In this document: positions 8,301 to 16,502 of the stretch, one piece after another
Layout: the number at the start of each line of letters is the position of its first letter
How positions within the stretch are numbered: position 1 is the first letter of the stretch
Origin: an uncultured Granulosicoccaceae bacterium
GTDB taxonomy: Bacteria > Pseudomonadota > Gammaproteobacteria > Granulosicoccales > Granulosicoccaceae
Assembly (NCBI GenBank): GCA_937998875.1
Contig: CALLBO010000008.1
Location: forward strand, 1 to 47,819
DNA: 47,819 bases
Reading direction: 5' to 3'
Notes under the pieces: model-generated
Database searches by the model: none
The model's input: the letters and a program-made list of their open reading frames with translations, nothing else
What the model was told of the DNA's origin: nothing
Position numbers and translations under genes: made by a program

Positions 8301-8531
8301 ACCGGGTATGTTTTGAAGCTCGCTTTCCATCGGTCGAAGCAGCAATCGTTCACTGTCCTCCGGTGAAATGCCCTCATAGCTCATCGACACATAGATAATA
8401 GGGATGGCGACATCGGGCTCTGCCTCTTTGGGTATTGCTCTATAGGCTAGGATGCCGCTGAATATAAAGAAGATCAGTAATAGTAAAACCGCACGGTTAC
8501 GATTGAATGCGGCTTCAATGATTGCGTTCAT
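5391..8531 (-). CDS. RND-family efflux pump, inner-membrane permease
   Basis: Encodes 1046 residues, full length for the AcrB/HAE1-like RND class. It has the N-terminal helix (VLLLLIFFIFSGILAYRAIP), the PDVAIPIIYVSM strand of the first porter domain, a central membrane block around residues 335-470, and a second block near 860-1020. TM4 reads GMLVDGAIVVIE, with one aspartate where AcrB has two. TM10 reads VVNNNIVLID, where AcrB has its relay lysine. Both patterns occur in RND subfamilies related to acriflavin/heavy-metal pumps. It overlaps the upstream adaptor gene by 4 nt (ATGA), so translation is coupled. The substrate is unknown. No outer-membrane channel gene is nearby, so a TolC encoded elsewhere is assumed. 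Confidence 0.93.
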   Translation of the reverse strand: MNAIIEAAFNRNRAVLLLLIFFIFSGILAYRAIPKEAEPDVAIPIIYVSMSYEGISPEDSERLLLRPMESELQNIPGVKKITSTGSESHGSVLLEFDAGFDPGTALADVREKVDIAKSKLPSGTDEPTVNEINVALFPVITVALAGPIPERSLLKIAKDLKEKIEAQAGVLEVNIGGEREEVLEVLVDPVVMETYNISFSELFGLISNNNLLVAAGAIDTGAGRMVLKVPGVVEDIRDILAMPVKVEGDTVITFKDVATINRTFKDPNGYARVNGQPALALEISKRIGANIIETNQAIRDLVAEQQKIWPASVEVLFQQDKSKQIVTMLSDLQNNILSGVVLVMIVIVAALGLRGALLVGLAIPGSFLIGILVLHSVGFTMNIVVLFSLILVVGMLVDGAIVVIELADRNIKQGLSRRDAYKAAAQRMSWPVTASTATTLAVFFPVIFWPGLVGQFMKYLPMTVIICLTASLFMALIFIPVLGGSFGRATASTPVPARQLEEQRKLGPITKGYAKLLSGLLKRPALTLLAAIVALVGSYMLYSVMGRGVVFFPKTEPDNVLVQIHARGDLSMQEKDRIVRSVEERLYDMDELSSVYAKSMGSSVGEPGMSADVIGVIQIELNEWNTRRKARVILDEMAERTADIPGVILEFAEQEGGPSSGKPINMEITSLRAEKLAGATSYIEELMKDLGGFVDIENNLPLPGIEWRLNVDREQAARYGADVALLGNAVQMITNGIRVADYRPDDSDEELDIRIRYPLAERKLDQLDQLRVPTSNGMVPISNFVTLEPASKTGIVNRVNTQRAVTVQANVAEGANPTEKLKELTDALANGKVDPDISVEFTGENEDQAETMMFLMSAFGTAIFLMALFLIIQFNSLFQALVVLSAIVFSTSGVLLGLIITKQSFGIVMVGLGIIALAGIVVNNNIVLIDTYNRFRKDGYAPRLAALQTGILRLRPVFLTALTTILGLMPMVLSLNIDLFRRIIEVGSPSTMWWTQLASAIAGGLAFATVLTLVLTPCLLVLGDTLFKGKPAQDPIQTSALQPGTT

Positions 8532-9679
8532 GATTCACTGTTGCCGTTTGTGTTGTCAGTGTCTGTCTGGTCATTAGTGTCTGCAACTGGCTCGACCACC
8601 TCTCCCGGGTTTACAAAACCCTGACCGAGAGTTATCAGGGTGACGTCATTGGGTAGGCCAGTAACCCAGGCACCGTTACTTTCTGTTTTGACAACTTCTA
8701 TTGCATGAAAGACAACTTTATTTTCGTCACCCAGCGCTTTGACGCCAAGTGCACCGTCATCGTCAAGGGCTAATACCGCCGGGGACACCCTGTGTGCCAT
8801 TAAAGTTTCTACCGGAATTGTTATCTCTGCGCTGATACCTGTCATTACCGATTTAGGTGTTTGATCTATCAGTACCTCCACTTCAAAGCTTCGGGTTGTG
8901 TCATCTGCCATGGACGAGATGTAGGACACTTTGCCCTGAAGTGATTCACCGGTGACAAGGCTGGCAACCGCAGCTTGTCCGGTTTTGATATCTGCGATGT
9001 GTTGTTGTGATACGCGGCCTGTTACCAGTAGCGACGTGTTGTCGACCAGTGTGGCGACATGCGCTCCACGGTCTATAAAGTCACCTTCTTCGACAGTGAT
9101 ATCTTCGATCAGTGCGTCCATCGGGGCGCTGAGCGTAACGTAGCCGAGCTCAAGTTCTGCTGCCTGTACTTGAGCGAGTGTTGCTTCGCGTTGTGCGCCT
9201 GCTGCCTCAAGGCTTAACGTTGACTGTAGTCCCTGGCGAGCGAGCTTTTGCGCAGCTTGATATTCGTTATCTGCCTGTGCGTAATTCGCTTTGGCAACAG
9301 CCAGATCGGCCAGTCTGTTACCTTGAGACAACTGCGCCAGTGTCTGCCCGCGTGTGATGCGCTCACCTTTTTTTGCCGAGAGAGTCTGCACGGTGCCAGA
9401 GGTTTCCGCACGCAATGACATAACCTTTGCAGGTTCGAGCTGCCCTTGTATGACTATCTCACGATCGATGCTTTGTGCTACCAGCTGAGTGGTTTGTACC
9501 TTCATCTTAGGTACTTCTTTTTGTTCTGCCGCAGCGGTTTGAGAGGGTGCTCCGTCTTCTGACGAAGCATCGGCCATACCCGTGTCGGTTCCTTTCTGGT
9601 CCACTCCTATCTGGCCACTGAGCATCCAGAGCACCAGTGCGATAACGGCAACAAAAGCGATTATTAAAGATTTGCCCAT
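8528..9679 (-). CDS. RND efflux periplasmic adaptor (membrane fusion protein)
   Basis: Encodes 383 residues. The N-terminal hydrophobic segment (residues 5-22) acts as a membrane anchor or uncleaved signal. A lipoyl-type half motif (VQTLSAKKGERITRGQTLAQL) and a coiled-coil hairpin (about residues 120-175) follow. The second lipoyl half (APMDALIEDITVEEGDFIDRG) and a beta-barrel domain come next. This order is that of HlyD/AcrA-type adaptors linking the RND pump to an outer-membrane channel. The C-terminus is Asp/Asn/Thr-rich and probably disordered. It lies 6 nt after the TetR gene and overlaps the pump gene by 4 nt, forming one operon. Confidence 0.92.
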   Translation of the reverse strand: MGKSLIIAFVAVIALVLWMLSGQIGVDQKGTDTGMADASSEDGAPSQTAAAEQKEVPKMKVQTTQLVAQSIDREIVIQGQLEPAKVMSLRAETSGTVQTLSAKKGERITRGQTLAQLSQGNRLADLAVAKANYAQADNEYQAAQKLARQGLQSTLSLEAAGAQREATLAQVQAAELELGYVTLSAPMDALIEDITVEEGDFIDRGAHVATLVDNTSLLVTGRVSQQHIADIKTGQAAVASLVTGESLQGKVSYISSMADDTTRSFEVEVLIDQTPKSVMTGISAEITIPVETLMAHRVSPAVLALDDDGALGVKALGDENKVVFHAIEVVKTESNGAWVTGLPNDVTLITLGQGFVNPGEVVEPVADTNDQTDTDNTNGNSES

Positions 9680-9685
9680 TGTTTC

Positions 9686-10354
9686 TTAAAATTCCGGGGT
9701 GAGCTCAGGGGAAACAGACTGTGAATTGCTAACAGGCATTGTTGTGTTTTTTTGCCCGACACTCGAGAGTATATAGTGAGTCACCGAGTCGAAGAATTCC
9801 TTTTCGCTGTTTTGCTGTGTGTTTCGCTCTGTGTTTGTAAGAGCGCGTAAATTGTGCAGTGCACCGTCCAGTGTGCTGCAAATGCCGTTTAACTTTGCGC
9901 TGGCATTGCGTGAAAGAGAGTTATCTATACTACCGAGCTCCAGCGCTTTTGCAATGTATTGGCGCCGCAACATATTCATGTTCTCTAGCGATTGAGCAAT
10001 CTCTGTGCTCAAGCTTTGCAGGAAATGTTCACGGTAGCAATATTGAATAATATGCCGGTAGTGCTGCATTTCGCGATAGTGATTAAAAGAAGTCTCTACT
10101 ATCTTTTTCAATCGGGTGCTGCCGTCGCCTGTAATCTCCGAAGTTTTTATAGCCAGCTTGTCGTAGAAGTCCTGAGCCAGGCGGGCGCAGATTTCATCCT
10201 TACTGTTAAAGTGGAGATACACTGTACCTTTTGCAACCCCTGCGAGTTTCGCAATCCGTGCGACGGTCACGTCCTCGCACCCTTCGGTGGCGAAGCAGTT
10301 CAATGCTGCATTCAATAGTGCCTTCTCTCTGATAGCCAGTTGTTCTTTCTTCAT
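9686..10354 (-). CDS. TetR-family repressor of the efflux operon
   Basis: From the ATG at 10354 the product is 222 residues and starts MKKEQLAIREKALLNAALNC, matching the usual TetR start. The helix-turn-helix is at about residues 25-48 (VTVARIAKLAGVAKGTVYLH). The C-terminal ligand domain is divergent, as usual. The same frame stays open to a GTG at 10450, but that extension of 32 residues overlaps a probable operator and adds nothing recognisable, so the shorter start is preferred. As first gene of the operon with the adaptor and pump, it most likely represses all three genes and responds to a pump substrate. Confidence 0.88.
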   Translation of the reverse strand: MKKEQLAIREKALLNAALNCFATEGCEDVTVARIAKLAGVAKGTVYLHFNSKDEICARLAQDFYDKLAIKTSEITGDGSTRLKKIVETSFNHYREMQHYRHIIQYCYREHFLQSLSTEIAQSLENMNMLRRQYIAKALELGSIDNSLSRNASAKLNGICSTLDGALHNLRALTNTERNTQQNSEKEFFDSVTHYILSSVGQKNTTMPVSNSQSVSPELTPEF

Positions 10355-10442
10355 AGCGGGAGTTCCAATACGGATAAATATTCCAGGGTGTTTTCGTGGC
10401 TGGCTTATCACTTGGGTCAGCAGCCGGATTTTATTGTTTTGG

Positions 10443-10457
10443 GTGACCAATAGTCAC
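10443..10457. promoter_or_regulatory. probable TetR operator
   Basis: GTGAC-CAATA-GTCAC is a perfect 5-bp inverted repeat about 90 nt upstream of the preferred tetR start. It lies between the divergent tetR operon and the hydrolase gene. Its size and TGAC/GTCA arms are typical of TetR-family operators. The assignment to this TetR is by position. Confidence 0.4.
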
Positions 10458-10582
10458 TTCTGTGTTAAGTAAAGATAGGAGGTAATCCTGACCTTGCAAG
10501 GGAGATTGCGATTTCGGCATCGTGAAATATCACACCACCGGCTACAATTTGTGGTCTCTCTTAAGCGTTCCAGATCTGAATC

Positions 10583-11419
10583 TTGATAGGCCGTTACAAA
10601 CAGCGCTTCTTGCGACTTCTCGCCTTTGTGGTGCTTTGCACCTTTTGCGCTTTGGTGGTGTCCTGTGCGTTGCCTGCGTATCAGCAGCTCGATCAGCAGG
10701 CAGCGCAATCAGGCTTGACGCGCTCAACCGTGCAGGGTGACAAGTTTCGCCACGTGCTTTATGCGTCAAAAACGAAAGATAATAACGCCCTTCATGTCTA
10801 CATAGATGGTGATGGTGTGAACTGGCAGTGGAACCGTTTTGTAAAAGCGGACCCGACACCTAAAAGATCATTGATGCTAAATCTGATGAAAATTGATCCG
10901 GGTAATGTGCTCTACGTTGGCAGGCCGTGTTATCTGGGTCTTGAACTTGACGATGACTGCGATGCAGATCACTGGACCTACGAGCGCTACTCGAAGAAAG
11001 TGGTCAACAGTATGACAGCAGTAATAACTGCGGAAGCCCATGACTACCGACACATTGTATTAATCGGTCACAGTGGTGGTGGTGCGCTGGCTCTGCTTAT
11101 TGCAGAGCAGCTACCGGGGGTAACCGCCGTTGTAACTATCGCCGCTATTGTTGATACAGATGCCTGGACCGAGCATCACGGTTACACCCGACTGGTAGGT
11201 TCGTTAAATCCTGCCGATAGCGATCCGTTGCCTGCCTCGATTAAACAGTTGCACTTATCCGGCGGACTCGATGAAAACATGCCAGCGTCTTTGATACGGA
11301 AGTGGGCGGCGCGACGGCCAGCGGCGACGCTTTGGGAAATTGCGGACAATTCTCACTTGTGCTGCTGGAATAAAAACTGGCCGGCAGTGTTGCAGTGGGT
11401 GGCATCAGTGAGTGAATAG
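10583..11419 (+). CDS. alpha/beta-hydrolase lipoprotein
   Basis: Encodes 278 residues from a TTG start; an in-frame TGA lies 6 nt upstream and there is no early ATG, so the start is TTG or an internal GTG. Residues 10-27 are hydrophobic and end in a lipobox-like VVSC with Cys28, so it is probably a membrane-anchored lipoprotein. The nucleophile elbow GHSGGG places the catalytic Ser at 164. The RPCYLG...DDDC...WTYERYS region is typical of a proteobacterial family of uncharacterised alpha/beta hydrolases. The substrate is unknown. It is transcribed away from the efflux operon. Confidence 0.85.
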   Translation: MIGRYKQRFLRLLAFVVLCTFCALVVSCALPAYQQLDQQAAQSGLTRSTVQGDKFRHVLYASKTKDNNALHVYIDGDGVNWQWNRFVKADPTPKRSLMLNLMKIDPGNVLYVGRPCYLGLELDDDCDADHWTYERYSKKVVNSMTAVITAEAHDYRHIVLIGHSGGGALALLIAEQLPGVTAVVTIAAIVDTDAWTEHHGYTRLVGSLNPADSDPLPASIKQLHLSGGLDENMPASLIRKWAARRPAATLWEIADNSHLCCWNKNWPAVLQWVASVSE

Positions 11420-11620
11420 ATTGCGTTACAAAACCAGCCCAATTAATTTGTGAAAACGACAGCATCCCGCTTGAACCTTTTTTCCACCCTAAAAAATAAT
11501 GGATTGGATTTATTCTCTTGCACATATCAGTAAGCCAGGTTTGCAAAACGAAGCACGCGAGAAGAAAATACGGTAAACGAATGCTCTGCGCTACGTTCGC
11601 CATTTCACGAATAAACCAGG

Positions 11621-12358
11621 CTAGACACTCGCTTGTAGTAGATCCTTGGGATAATTTGTAAACACGCCGTCCACACCGATAGAAAAAAGCTTCACTGCTT
11701 CTTTGGCAGTATTGACTGTGTAGCAAAACACACCTAGTCCCTGAGCGTGATAGGTATCTACCTTTTTGTTGTCGAGCAACGAGTTTGCGTGTAAGTGAAT
11801 ATTGCTCGCCCCGACTTCACCGGTAAGTTCCTGCCAGTCGGGTGGTGCTACCAGGTAGAGACAGGATCGGGGAATTTCCGGTAGCCGCTTTGCGGCCTGT
11901 TGCATGGCAACGTGGCTAAAGCTCGACACGACAATAGGTGGTAGTTCTGTTTTTTGCTGCAATAGATCCGCTATTGCATCAGTTGTGGGCAGTTCCCAGC
12001 CGCTGCAAGGTTTGATTTCAAGATTAACGCCGAGGTCTAACCTGATAGCAAGTTGCAGGCATTCTTCAAGGGTCGGGATGCGCTCACCGGTAAATGCCTT
12101 ATCAAACCAGCTTCCTGCATCAAGCGACTGCAGTGTTGATACGCTGTGTTCGATAACAAGCCCACTGCCATTGCTGCAGCGATTCAGTCCGTCATCGTGA
12201 AACAGGACCGGCACGCCATCGCGTGAGATGTTGACGTCAATTTCAATCCACTTAGCGCCGTGGTCTGCTGCCATCTGAATTGCAGCCAGGGTATTTTCAG
12301 GGGCGTTTCCGCTTGCACCCCGGTGGGCGATGATTCGGGGCATTTGATCTGCAGGCAT
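11621..12358 (-). CDS. ugpQ: glycerophosphodiester phosphodiesterase
   Basis: Encodes 245 residues with the GDPD signature at the start (IIAHRGASGNAPENTLAAI), the metal-binding pair EIDVN, and FHDDGLNRC containing the catalytic His. LEIKP and a C-terminal VDGVFTNYP complete the TIM-barrel pattern. There is no signal peptide, so it is the cytoplasmic UgpQ type, hydrolysing glycerophosphodiesters to glycerol-3-phosphate and an alcohol. No ugp transporter is adjacent. The symbol rests on similarity to the cytoplasmic class. It converges on the hydrolase gene across about 200 bp in which no strong terminator is seen. Confidence 0.9.
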   Translation of the reverse strand: MPADQMPRIIAHRGASGNAPENTLAAIQMAADHGAKWIEIDVNISRDGVPVLFHDDGLNRCSNGSGLVIEHSVSTLQSLDAGSWFDKAFTGERIPTLEECLQLAIRLDLGVNLEIKPCSGWELPTTDAIADLLQQKTELPPIVVSSFSHVAMQQAAKRLPEIPRSCLYLVAPPDWQELTGEVGASNIHLHANSLLDNKKVDTYHAQGLGVFCYTVNTAKEAVKLFSIGVDGVFTNYPKDLLQASV

Positions 12359-12493
12359 ATCGGTACTCTATATATAATGTTTACTGGAATGTACGTGTCG
12401 ACTACACTGGGCGTGCCAGACGTACGTACCTAGACAGTTTCTCACCTGCCATCACGTGTGGCTATACGAAATGACAAGCAGCTGGCCTGGGCT

Positions 12494-12543
12494 ACCGTTT
12501 ATGAGCTAACCGTTTACCGGTAGCTACTGCCGGCAAACCGTTT
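12494..12543. promoter_or_regulatory. three ACCGTTT direct repeats upstream of the MocR gene
   Basis: ACCGTTT occurs at 12494-12500, 12509-12515 and 12537-12543. The first two copies are embedded in the longer shared context GCTA(A)CCGTTTA. MocR/GabR/PdxR-type regulators are known to bind direct repeats near their own genes. The sites end 24 nt before the preferred start of the regulator, consistent with autoregulation. This is inferred from pattern and position. Confidence 0.4.
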
Positions 12544-12567
12544 GTGGAATCATTCCTGCGAGAGTCA

Positions 12568-14088
12568 ATGGCGTCTGAACCTGAACGCAAACAAAAGAAT
12601 AGTCAACCGATGTGGCGACAGCTCATCAGGCTGTCCAGTGACCGTGGAGACAGCCTGCAAAGCCAGCTTAGACGCGCATTGGTAACTGCTATTCTTGATG
12701 GGCATATACCGCATCACCGGCCGTTGCCTTCATCGCGTGAACTGGCACGCCAGTTGGGTGTGGCGCGCAATACAGTGGTGCACGCCTATCAGCATCTGAT
12801 GGACGAAGGCTACCTGCTTGCCGAAGAACGGCGCGGTTACTTTGTTAATTCAGAGTTGGTAAACAGCCGTCTCGCGCGGGCACCGCAACCGGTTGCCAGC
12901 AATGCCGAATCTCCAAACTGGGAAAAACGCTTCTTAACCCGGCCTTCTGCACAGCGCAATCTTGATCCGCTGCTTGGTCGCTGGCGCGATTATGAGTACC
13001 CGTTTACTGCAGGGCAAACAGACCCGGCGTTGTTCCCCATCAATGAGTGGCGAGAGTGTTGTCGGCAATCACTTGCCGTGCAGGCAATCACCGAGTGGAT
13101 GCCGGATTCGGTAGATAACGATGATCAGTTGCTGCTTGAACAGATTCAAAATCGTGTACTGCCACCGCGAGGCTTGTGGGTGTCAACGGATCAGATACTT
13201 GTCACTATGGGGGCGCAAAATGCGCTCTATATACTTGCGCGTCTACTGATTAATGAAGGCGACACGGTTGGATTTGAAGATCCGGGTTATCCCGATGCGC
13301 GGAATATCTTCAAGCTTAGAAATTGCAACATGATTCCACTCGACGTGGACGAACAGGGTCTTGTGGTTGATGATCGATTAAACGAATGCGATGTGATCTT
13401 TTGTACACCGAGTCATCAGTCGCCAACGACGGCCACCATGTCTCTCGAGCGTCGTCACGCTTTGTTAAAGCGCGCGTCGGACCATGACATACTTATTATC
13501 GAAGACGACTATGAAAGCGAGCTTAACTTTGCCGGTGCACCTACGCCAGCGCTTAAAAGTCTCGATGGTAACGATCGTGTTATCTATGTGGGGAGTTTGT
13601 CTAAAACACTCGCTCCAGGTCTGAGGCTTGGTTACATGGTGGGTCCGACCCAGTTGATTGATGAGGCCCGTGCGTTACGCAGGTTAATGCTGCGGCATCC
13701 GCCTTCTAACAATCAGAATGCGGTAGCGCACTTTCTGGCGCTGGGCCATCATGATTCACTGGTACACAGGATCTCTGCCAGTTACAAGTTGCGTTGGCAT
13801 GCACTGGAAGAGGCGCTTAATGAATTTATGCCTGAATCCAGCAGCGCGCCTGCGTTTGGTGGAAGCGCGTTCTGGGTAAAGCTGCCTGAAGGCACAGATG
13901 CAGATGCAGTGCAGTCCGAGGCAAGCAACAATAGTATACTGGTGGTCTCAGGCAATCCGTACTTCATGAAACCAAGTGCAGAAAATTCGTTTCTGCGGAT
14001 TGGCTTTTCATCGATACCAGTCGAAAAGATACGTCCGGGCATTGAAAAGCTTGCATTGCTGATTGATCAAATCAGAGCGACGACATAA
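12568..14088 (+). CDS. MocR-type regulator (GntR HTH fused to aminotransferase domain)
   Basis: From the ATG at 12568, which has a GAGAG ribosome site 5-9 nt upstream, the product is 506 residues. A GTG at 12544 would add eight. Residues 28-95 form a GntR winged helix (LPSSRELARQLGVARNTVVH). Residues 135-500 form a fold-type I aminotransferase domain. The PLP-binding Lys346 lies in VGSLSKTLAPGLRLGYMVGP, so PLP binding is likely intact. MocR proteins sense amino compounds or PLP through an external aldimine. Position directly upstream of the dehydrogenase, ABC importer and sox genes suggests it controls that catabolic cluster. Confidence 0.92.
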   Translation: MASEPERKQKNSQPMWRQLIRLSSDRGDSLQSQLRRALVTAILDGHIPHHRPLPSSRELARQLGVARNTVVHAYQHLMDEGYLLAEERRGYFVNSELVNSRLARAPQPVASNAESPNWEKRFLTRPSAQRNLDPLLGRWRDYEYPFTAGQTDPALFPINEWRECCRQSLAVQAITEWMPDSVDNDDQLLLEQIQNRVLPPRGLWVSTDQILVTMGAQNALYILARLLINEGDTVGFEDPGYPDARNIFKLRNCNMIPLDVDEQGLVVDDRLNECDVIFCTPSHQSPTTATMSLERRHALLKRASDHDILIIEDDYESELNFAGAPTPALKSLDGNDRVIYVGSLSKTLAPGLRLGYMVGPTQLIDEARALRRLMLRHPPSNNQNAVAHFLALGHHDSLVHRISASYKLRWHALEEALNEFMPESSSAPAFGGSAFWVKLPEGTDADAVQSEASNNSILVVSGNPYFMKPSAENSFLRIGFSSIPVEKIRPGIEKLALLIDQIRATT

Positions 14089-14181
14089 GGCTTTTCGGAT
14101 GTTGCCGATGCAGATGTTGCTGATTAAGTAAAAACCTGCGCAAAATCATAATTTCAGTTAAAAATACCTTGAGGATACAAA

Positions 14182-15057
14182 ATGGCTAAGAAAGTTGCAT
14201 TCATCGGGTTAGGCGTCATGGGGTATCCGATGGCGGGCCACCTGGCAAGTGCCGGTCATGTTGTCTCTGTTTATAACCGAACCAAAACCAAATCAGAAAA
14301 GTGGGCTTCAGAGCATAAAGGTGCAGCGTGTGATACACCACATGACGCGGCTGATGGTGCTGACATAGTCATGATGTGTGTCGGTAACGATGACGATATT
14401 CGTTCTGTTGTTTATGGTGATGAGGGTGTATTGGCGGGTCTTGCAGAAGGTGCAATTCTTGTCGATCATACAACCGCCTCTGCAACCATTGCGCACGAAC
14501 TTGCGAAAGCCTGTGCTGACAAGACGGTGGGTTTTATTGATGCGCCTGTGTCGGGTGGACAGGCGGGCGCTGAAAACGGTGCACTCGCTATTATGTGTGG
14601 TGGCGATCAGAAAACCTTTGATGCGGTATCGGATACGCTGGCTGCCTACGGCAAGAACATCGCACTCATCGGAGATACGGGTGCCGGGCAGTTAACTAAA
14701 ATGGTTAACCAGATTTGTATCGCCGGTCTGGTGCAGGCGCTGGCAGAAGGTGTTAACTTTGCGCAGGCTGCAAATCTGGATGTCGAAAAGGTCATGGGGG
14801 TTGTCGGTGGCGGGGCCGCGCAGTCATGGCAGTTAAACAATCGTTACGAAACCATGGCCAAAGACGAATTTGATTTTGGCTTTGCGGTCGACTGGATGCG
14901 CAAGGATCTATCAATCGTCTTGAATGAGGCGCGCAACAATGGTGCGTCGGTGCCTGTCACTGCAATGGTCGATCAGTACTATGCTGACGTGCAGAAAATG
15001 GGGGGTAACCGCTGGGACACATCCAGTCTTATTGCAAGATTGAAGAAATTCGGCTGA
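14182..15057 (+). CDS. beta-hydroxyacid dehydrogenase (3-hydroxyisobutyrate dehydrogenase family)
   Basis: Encodes 291 residues. The Rossmann start FIGLGVMGYPMAGHL, the substrate-binding DAPVSGGQAGAENGALAIM and the catalytic Lys173 in GAGQLTKMVNQ are all present. The family oxidises 3-hydroxyisobutyrate, reduces tartronate semialdehyde, or acts on related beta-hydroxyacids using NAD(P). Which one cannot be decided here; a glycine/C1-linked role would fit the neighbouring sarcosine genes. A good ribosome site (TTGAGGA) precedes the ATG. It follows the MocR gene by 93 nt and precedes the transporter by 159 nt, on the same strand. Confidence 0.88.
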   Translation: MAKKVAFIGLGVMGYPMAGHLASAGHVVSVYNRTKTKSEKWASEHKGAACDTPHDAADGADIVMMCVGNDDDIRSVVYGDEGVLAGLAEGAILVDHTTASATIAHELAKACADKTVGFIDAPVSGGQAGAENGALAIMCGGDQKTFDAVSDTLAAYGKNIALIGDTGAGQLTKMVNQICIAGLVQALAEGVNFAQAANLDVEKVMGVVGGGAAQSWQLNNRYETMAKDEFDFGFAVDWMRKDLSIVLNEARNNGASVPVTAMVDQYYADVQKMGGNRWDTSSLIARLKKFG

Positions 15058-15216
15058 AACAATTCTGTTTTCGACGTAACCGCGTATTCAAAGAAAGAGA
15101 CTTGGCAAATACCGGCGTTTGCGGTGTTGGTAGTTGCCTGCCTGCTCATGCTGCTGCACACTGTCTGGATGAGTCCAACAAACGTATCAAAAATGATACA
15201 GCAAAGCCGGAACTGA

Positions 15217-16305
15217 ATGCCTGCACCAAAACCACTGGTTCAATTTAAAAACGTTCAAAAGAGTTACGACGGCAAAATACTGGTCGTAAAGGATTTAAAC
15301 CTCGATGTAGAAACCGGAGAGTTTCTTACCATGCTTGGGCCTTCCGGTTCTGGCAAGACCACCTGCCTGATGATGCTGGCGGGCTTTGAGCCTGCGACGC
15401 ACGGTGAGATCTACCTGAACGAGCGCCCGATCAATAACGTACCGCCGCACAAGCGCGGCATTGGTATGGTTTTCCAGAATTACGCACTGTTTCCGCACAT
15501 GACGGTGGCCGAGAATCTCGCCTTTCCACTTGAAGTACGCAAGATGTCCAAATCGGAACGCGAACAGCGCGTTAAGCGTGCGCTGGACATGGTACAGCTC
15601 GGTGAGTTCGGTAATCGCCGTCCGGCGCAACTCTCCGGCGGGCAGCAGCAACGCGTAGCAGTTGCACGCGCACTGGTATTTGATCCCGATCTTGTCCTAA
15701 TGGATGAGCCGCTGGGTGCGCTGGATAAAAACCTGCGCGAACAAATGCAATACGAGATCAAGCACATCCATGAAAATCTTGGTGTCACGGTAGTGTATGT
15801 CACTCACGATCAATCTGAAGCGCTTACCATGTCTAACCGGATTGCGGTTTTTAACGACGGCGTTATTCAGCAGCTGGCACCGCCGGATGCTTTGTACGAG
15901 CGTCCCGAGAATGCGTTTGTTGCGCAGTTTATCGGTGAGAACAATAAGCTTCGCGGTAAGGTCGCAGATATAGATGGTGATTTTTGCGTTGTACAAACCG
16001 CAGAGGGTGCTGCTGTTTATGCAATGGCTGTTAATGTATCGCAGCGTGGTGAGAAATCGACACTTTCGTTAAGGCCGGAACGGGTTGTTGTAAATCCTGA
16101 GCCCGGATCTGTACCAAATATCTTTGATGCGGAGGTGCTTGAGCTGATTTATCTTGGCGATCACATTCGTACCAGGGTTGCCTTGCTTGGTCGCGATGAC
16201 TTTATCATCAAAGTACCTAACTCAGCAGACCATGCGTTTCTGGCTGAAGGCGAGGTTGTGTCCGTAGGCTGGTTGCAGCAGGACTGCAGAGCCCTCGATG
16301 CTTAA
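15217..16305 (+). CDS. ABC importer ATPase, PotA-type
   Basis: Encodes 362 residues. Walker A (LGPSGSGKTT, residues 40-49), Q-loop (FQNYALFPHMTV), signature LSGGQQQRVAVARAL, Walker B (LVLMDEPLGALD) and the switch His (VTHDQSEAL) are all intact. A C-terminal TOBE domain spans about 285-355. This is the spermidine/putrescine/opine-type CUT1-like ATPase that drives the two downstream permeases. It is separated from the binding protein gene by 197 nt containing a terminator-like hairpin, so differential expression is likely. The substrate is not determined by the ATPase. Confidence 0.93.
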   Translation: MPAPKPLVQFKNVQKSYDGKILVVKDLNLDVETGEFLTMLGPSGSGKTTCLMMLAGFEPATHGEIYLNERPINNVPPHKRGIGMVFQNYALFPHMTVAENLAFPLEVRKMSKSEREQRVKRALDMVQLGEFGNRRPAQLSGGQQQRVAVARALVFDPDLVLMDEPLGALDKNLREQMQYEIKHIHENLGVTVVYVTHDQSEALTMSNRIAVFNDGVIQQLAPPDALYERPENAFVAQFIGENNKLRGKVADIDGDFCVVQTAEGAAVYAMAVNVSQRGEKSTLSLRPERVVVNPEPGSVPNIFDAEVLELIYLGDHIRTRVALLGRDDFIIKVPNSADHAFLAEGEVVSVGWLQQDCRALDA

Positions 16306-16433
16306 TTTGGATGCTGGGATGCTTGATTCGATTACTGTATCAGTGAATTAATTTTATAGAACTGATGCTTGTTCAGGTGTCGTGATGTTGGGATATGTAA
16401 AAATTTAGAGATCAGAGTTGTTATATCGCTTCG

Positions 16434-16485
16434 GGTTTAATAACGCCCGAACTTTACTGTAAGCCGGAATTTCCGGATTTTTTTT
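16434..16485 (+). terminator. hairpin pair with T8 tract just before the binding-protein gene
   Basis: A TTCGGG/CCCGAA hairpin (about 16433-16452) is followed by a compact stem CCGGA-ATT-TCCGG (16464-16476) and eight T residues (16478-16485). It ends 17 nt before the ATG of the next gene. It looks like an intrinsic terminator, either ending the ATPase transcript or acting as an attenuator in the leader of the binding-protein gene. Confidence 0.55.
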
Positions 16486-16502
16486 AAACGAGGATTATTG
16501 CA

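Noticed and set aside
10355..10450. 32-residue N-terminal extension of the TetR repressor
   Set aside because: The extension has no family match and overlaps the probable operator; the ATG at 10354 gives a standard TetR N-terminus.
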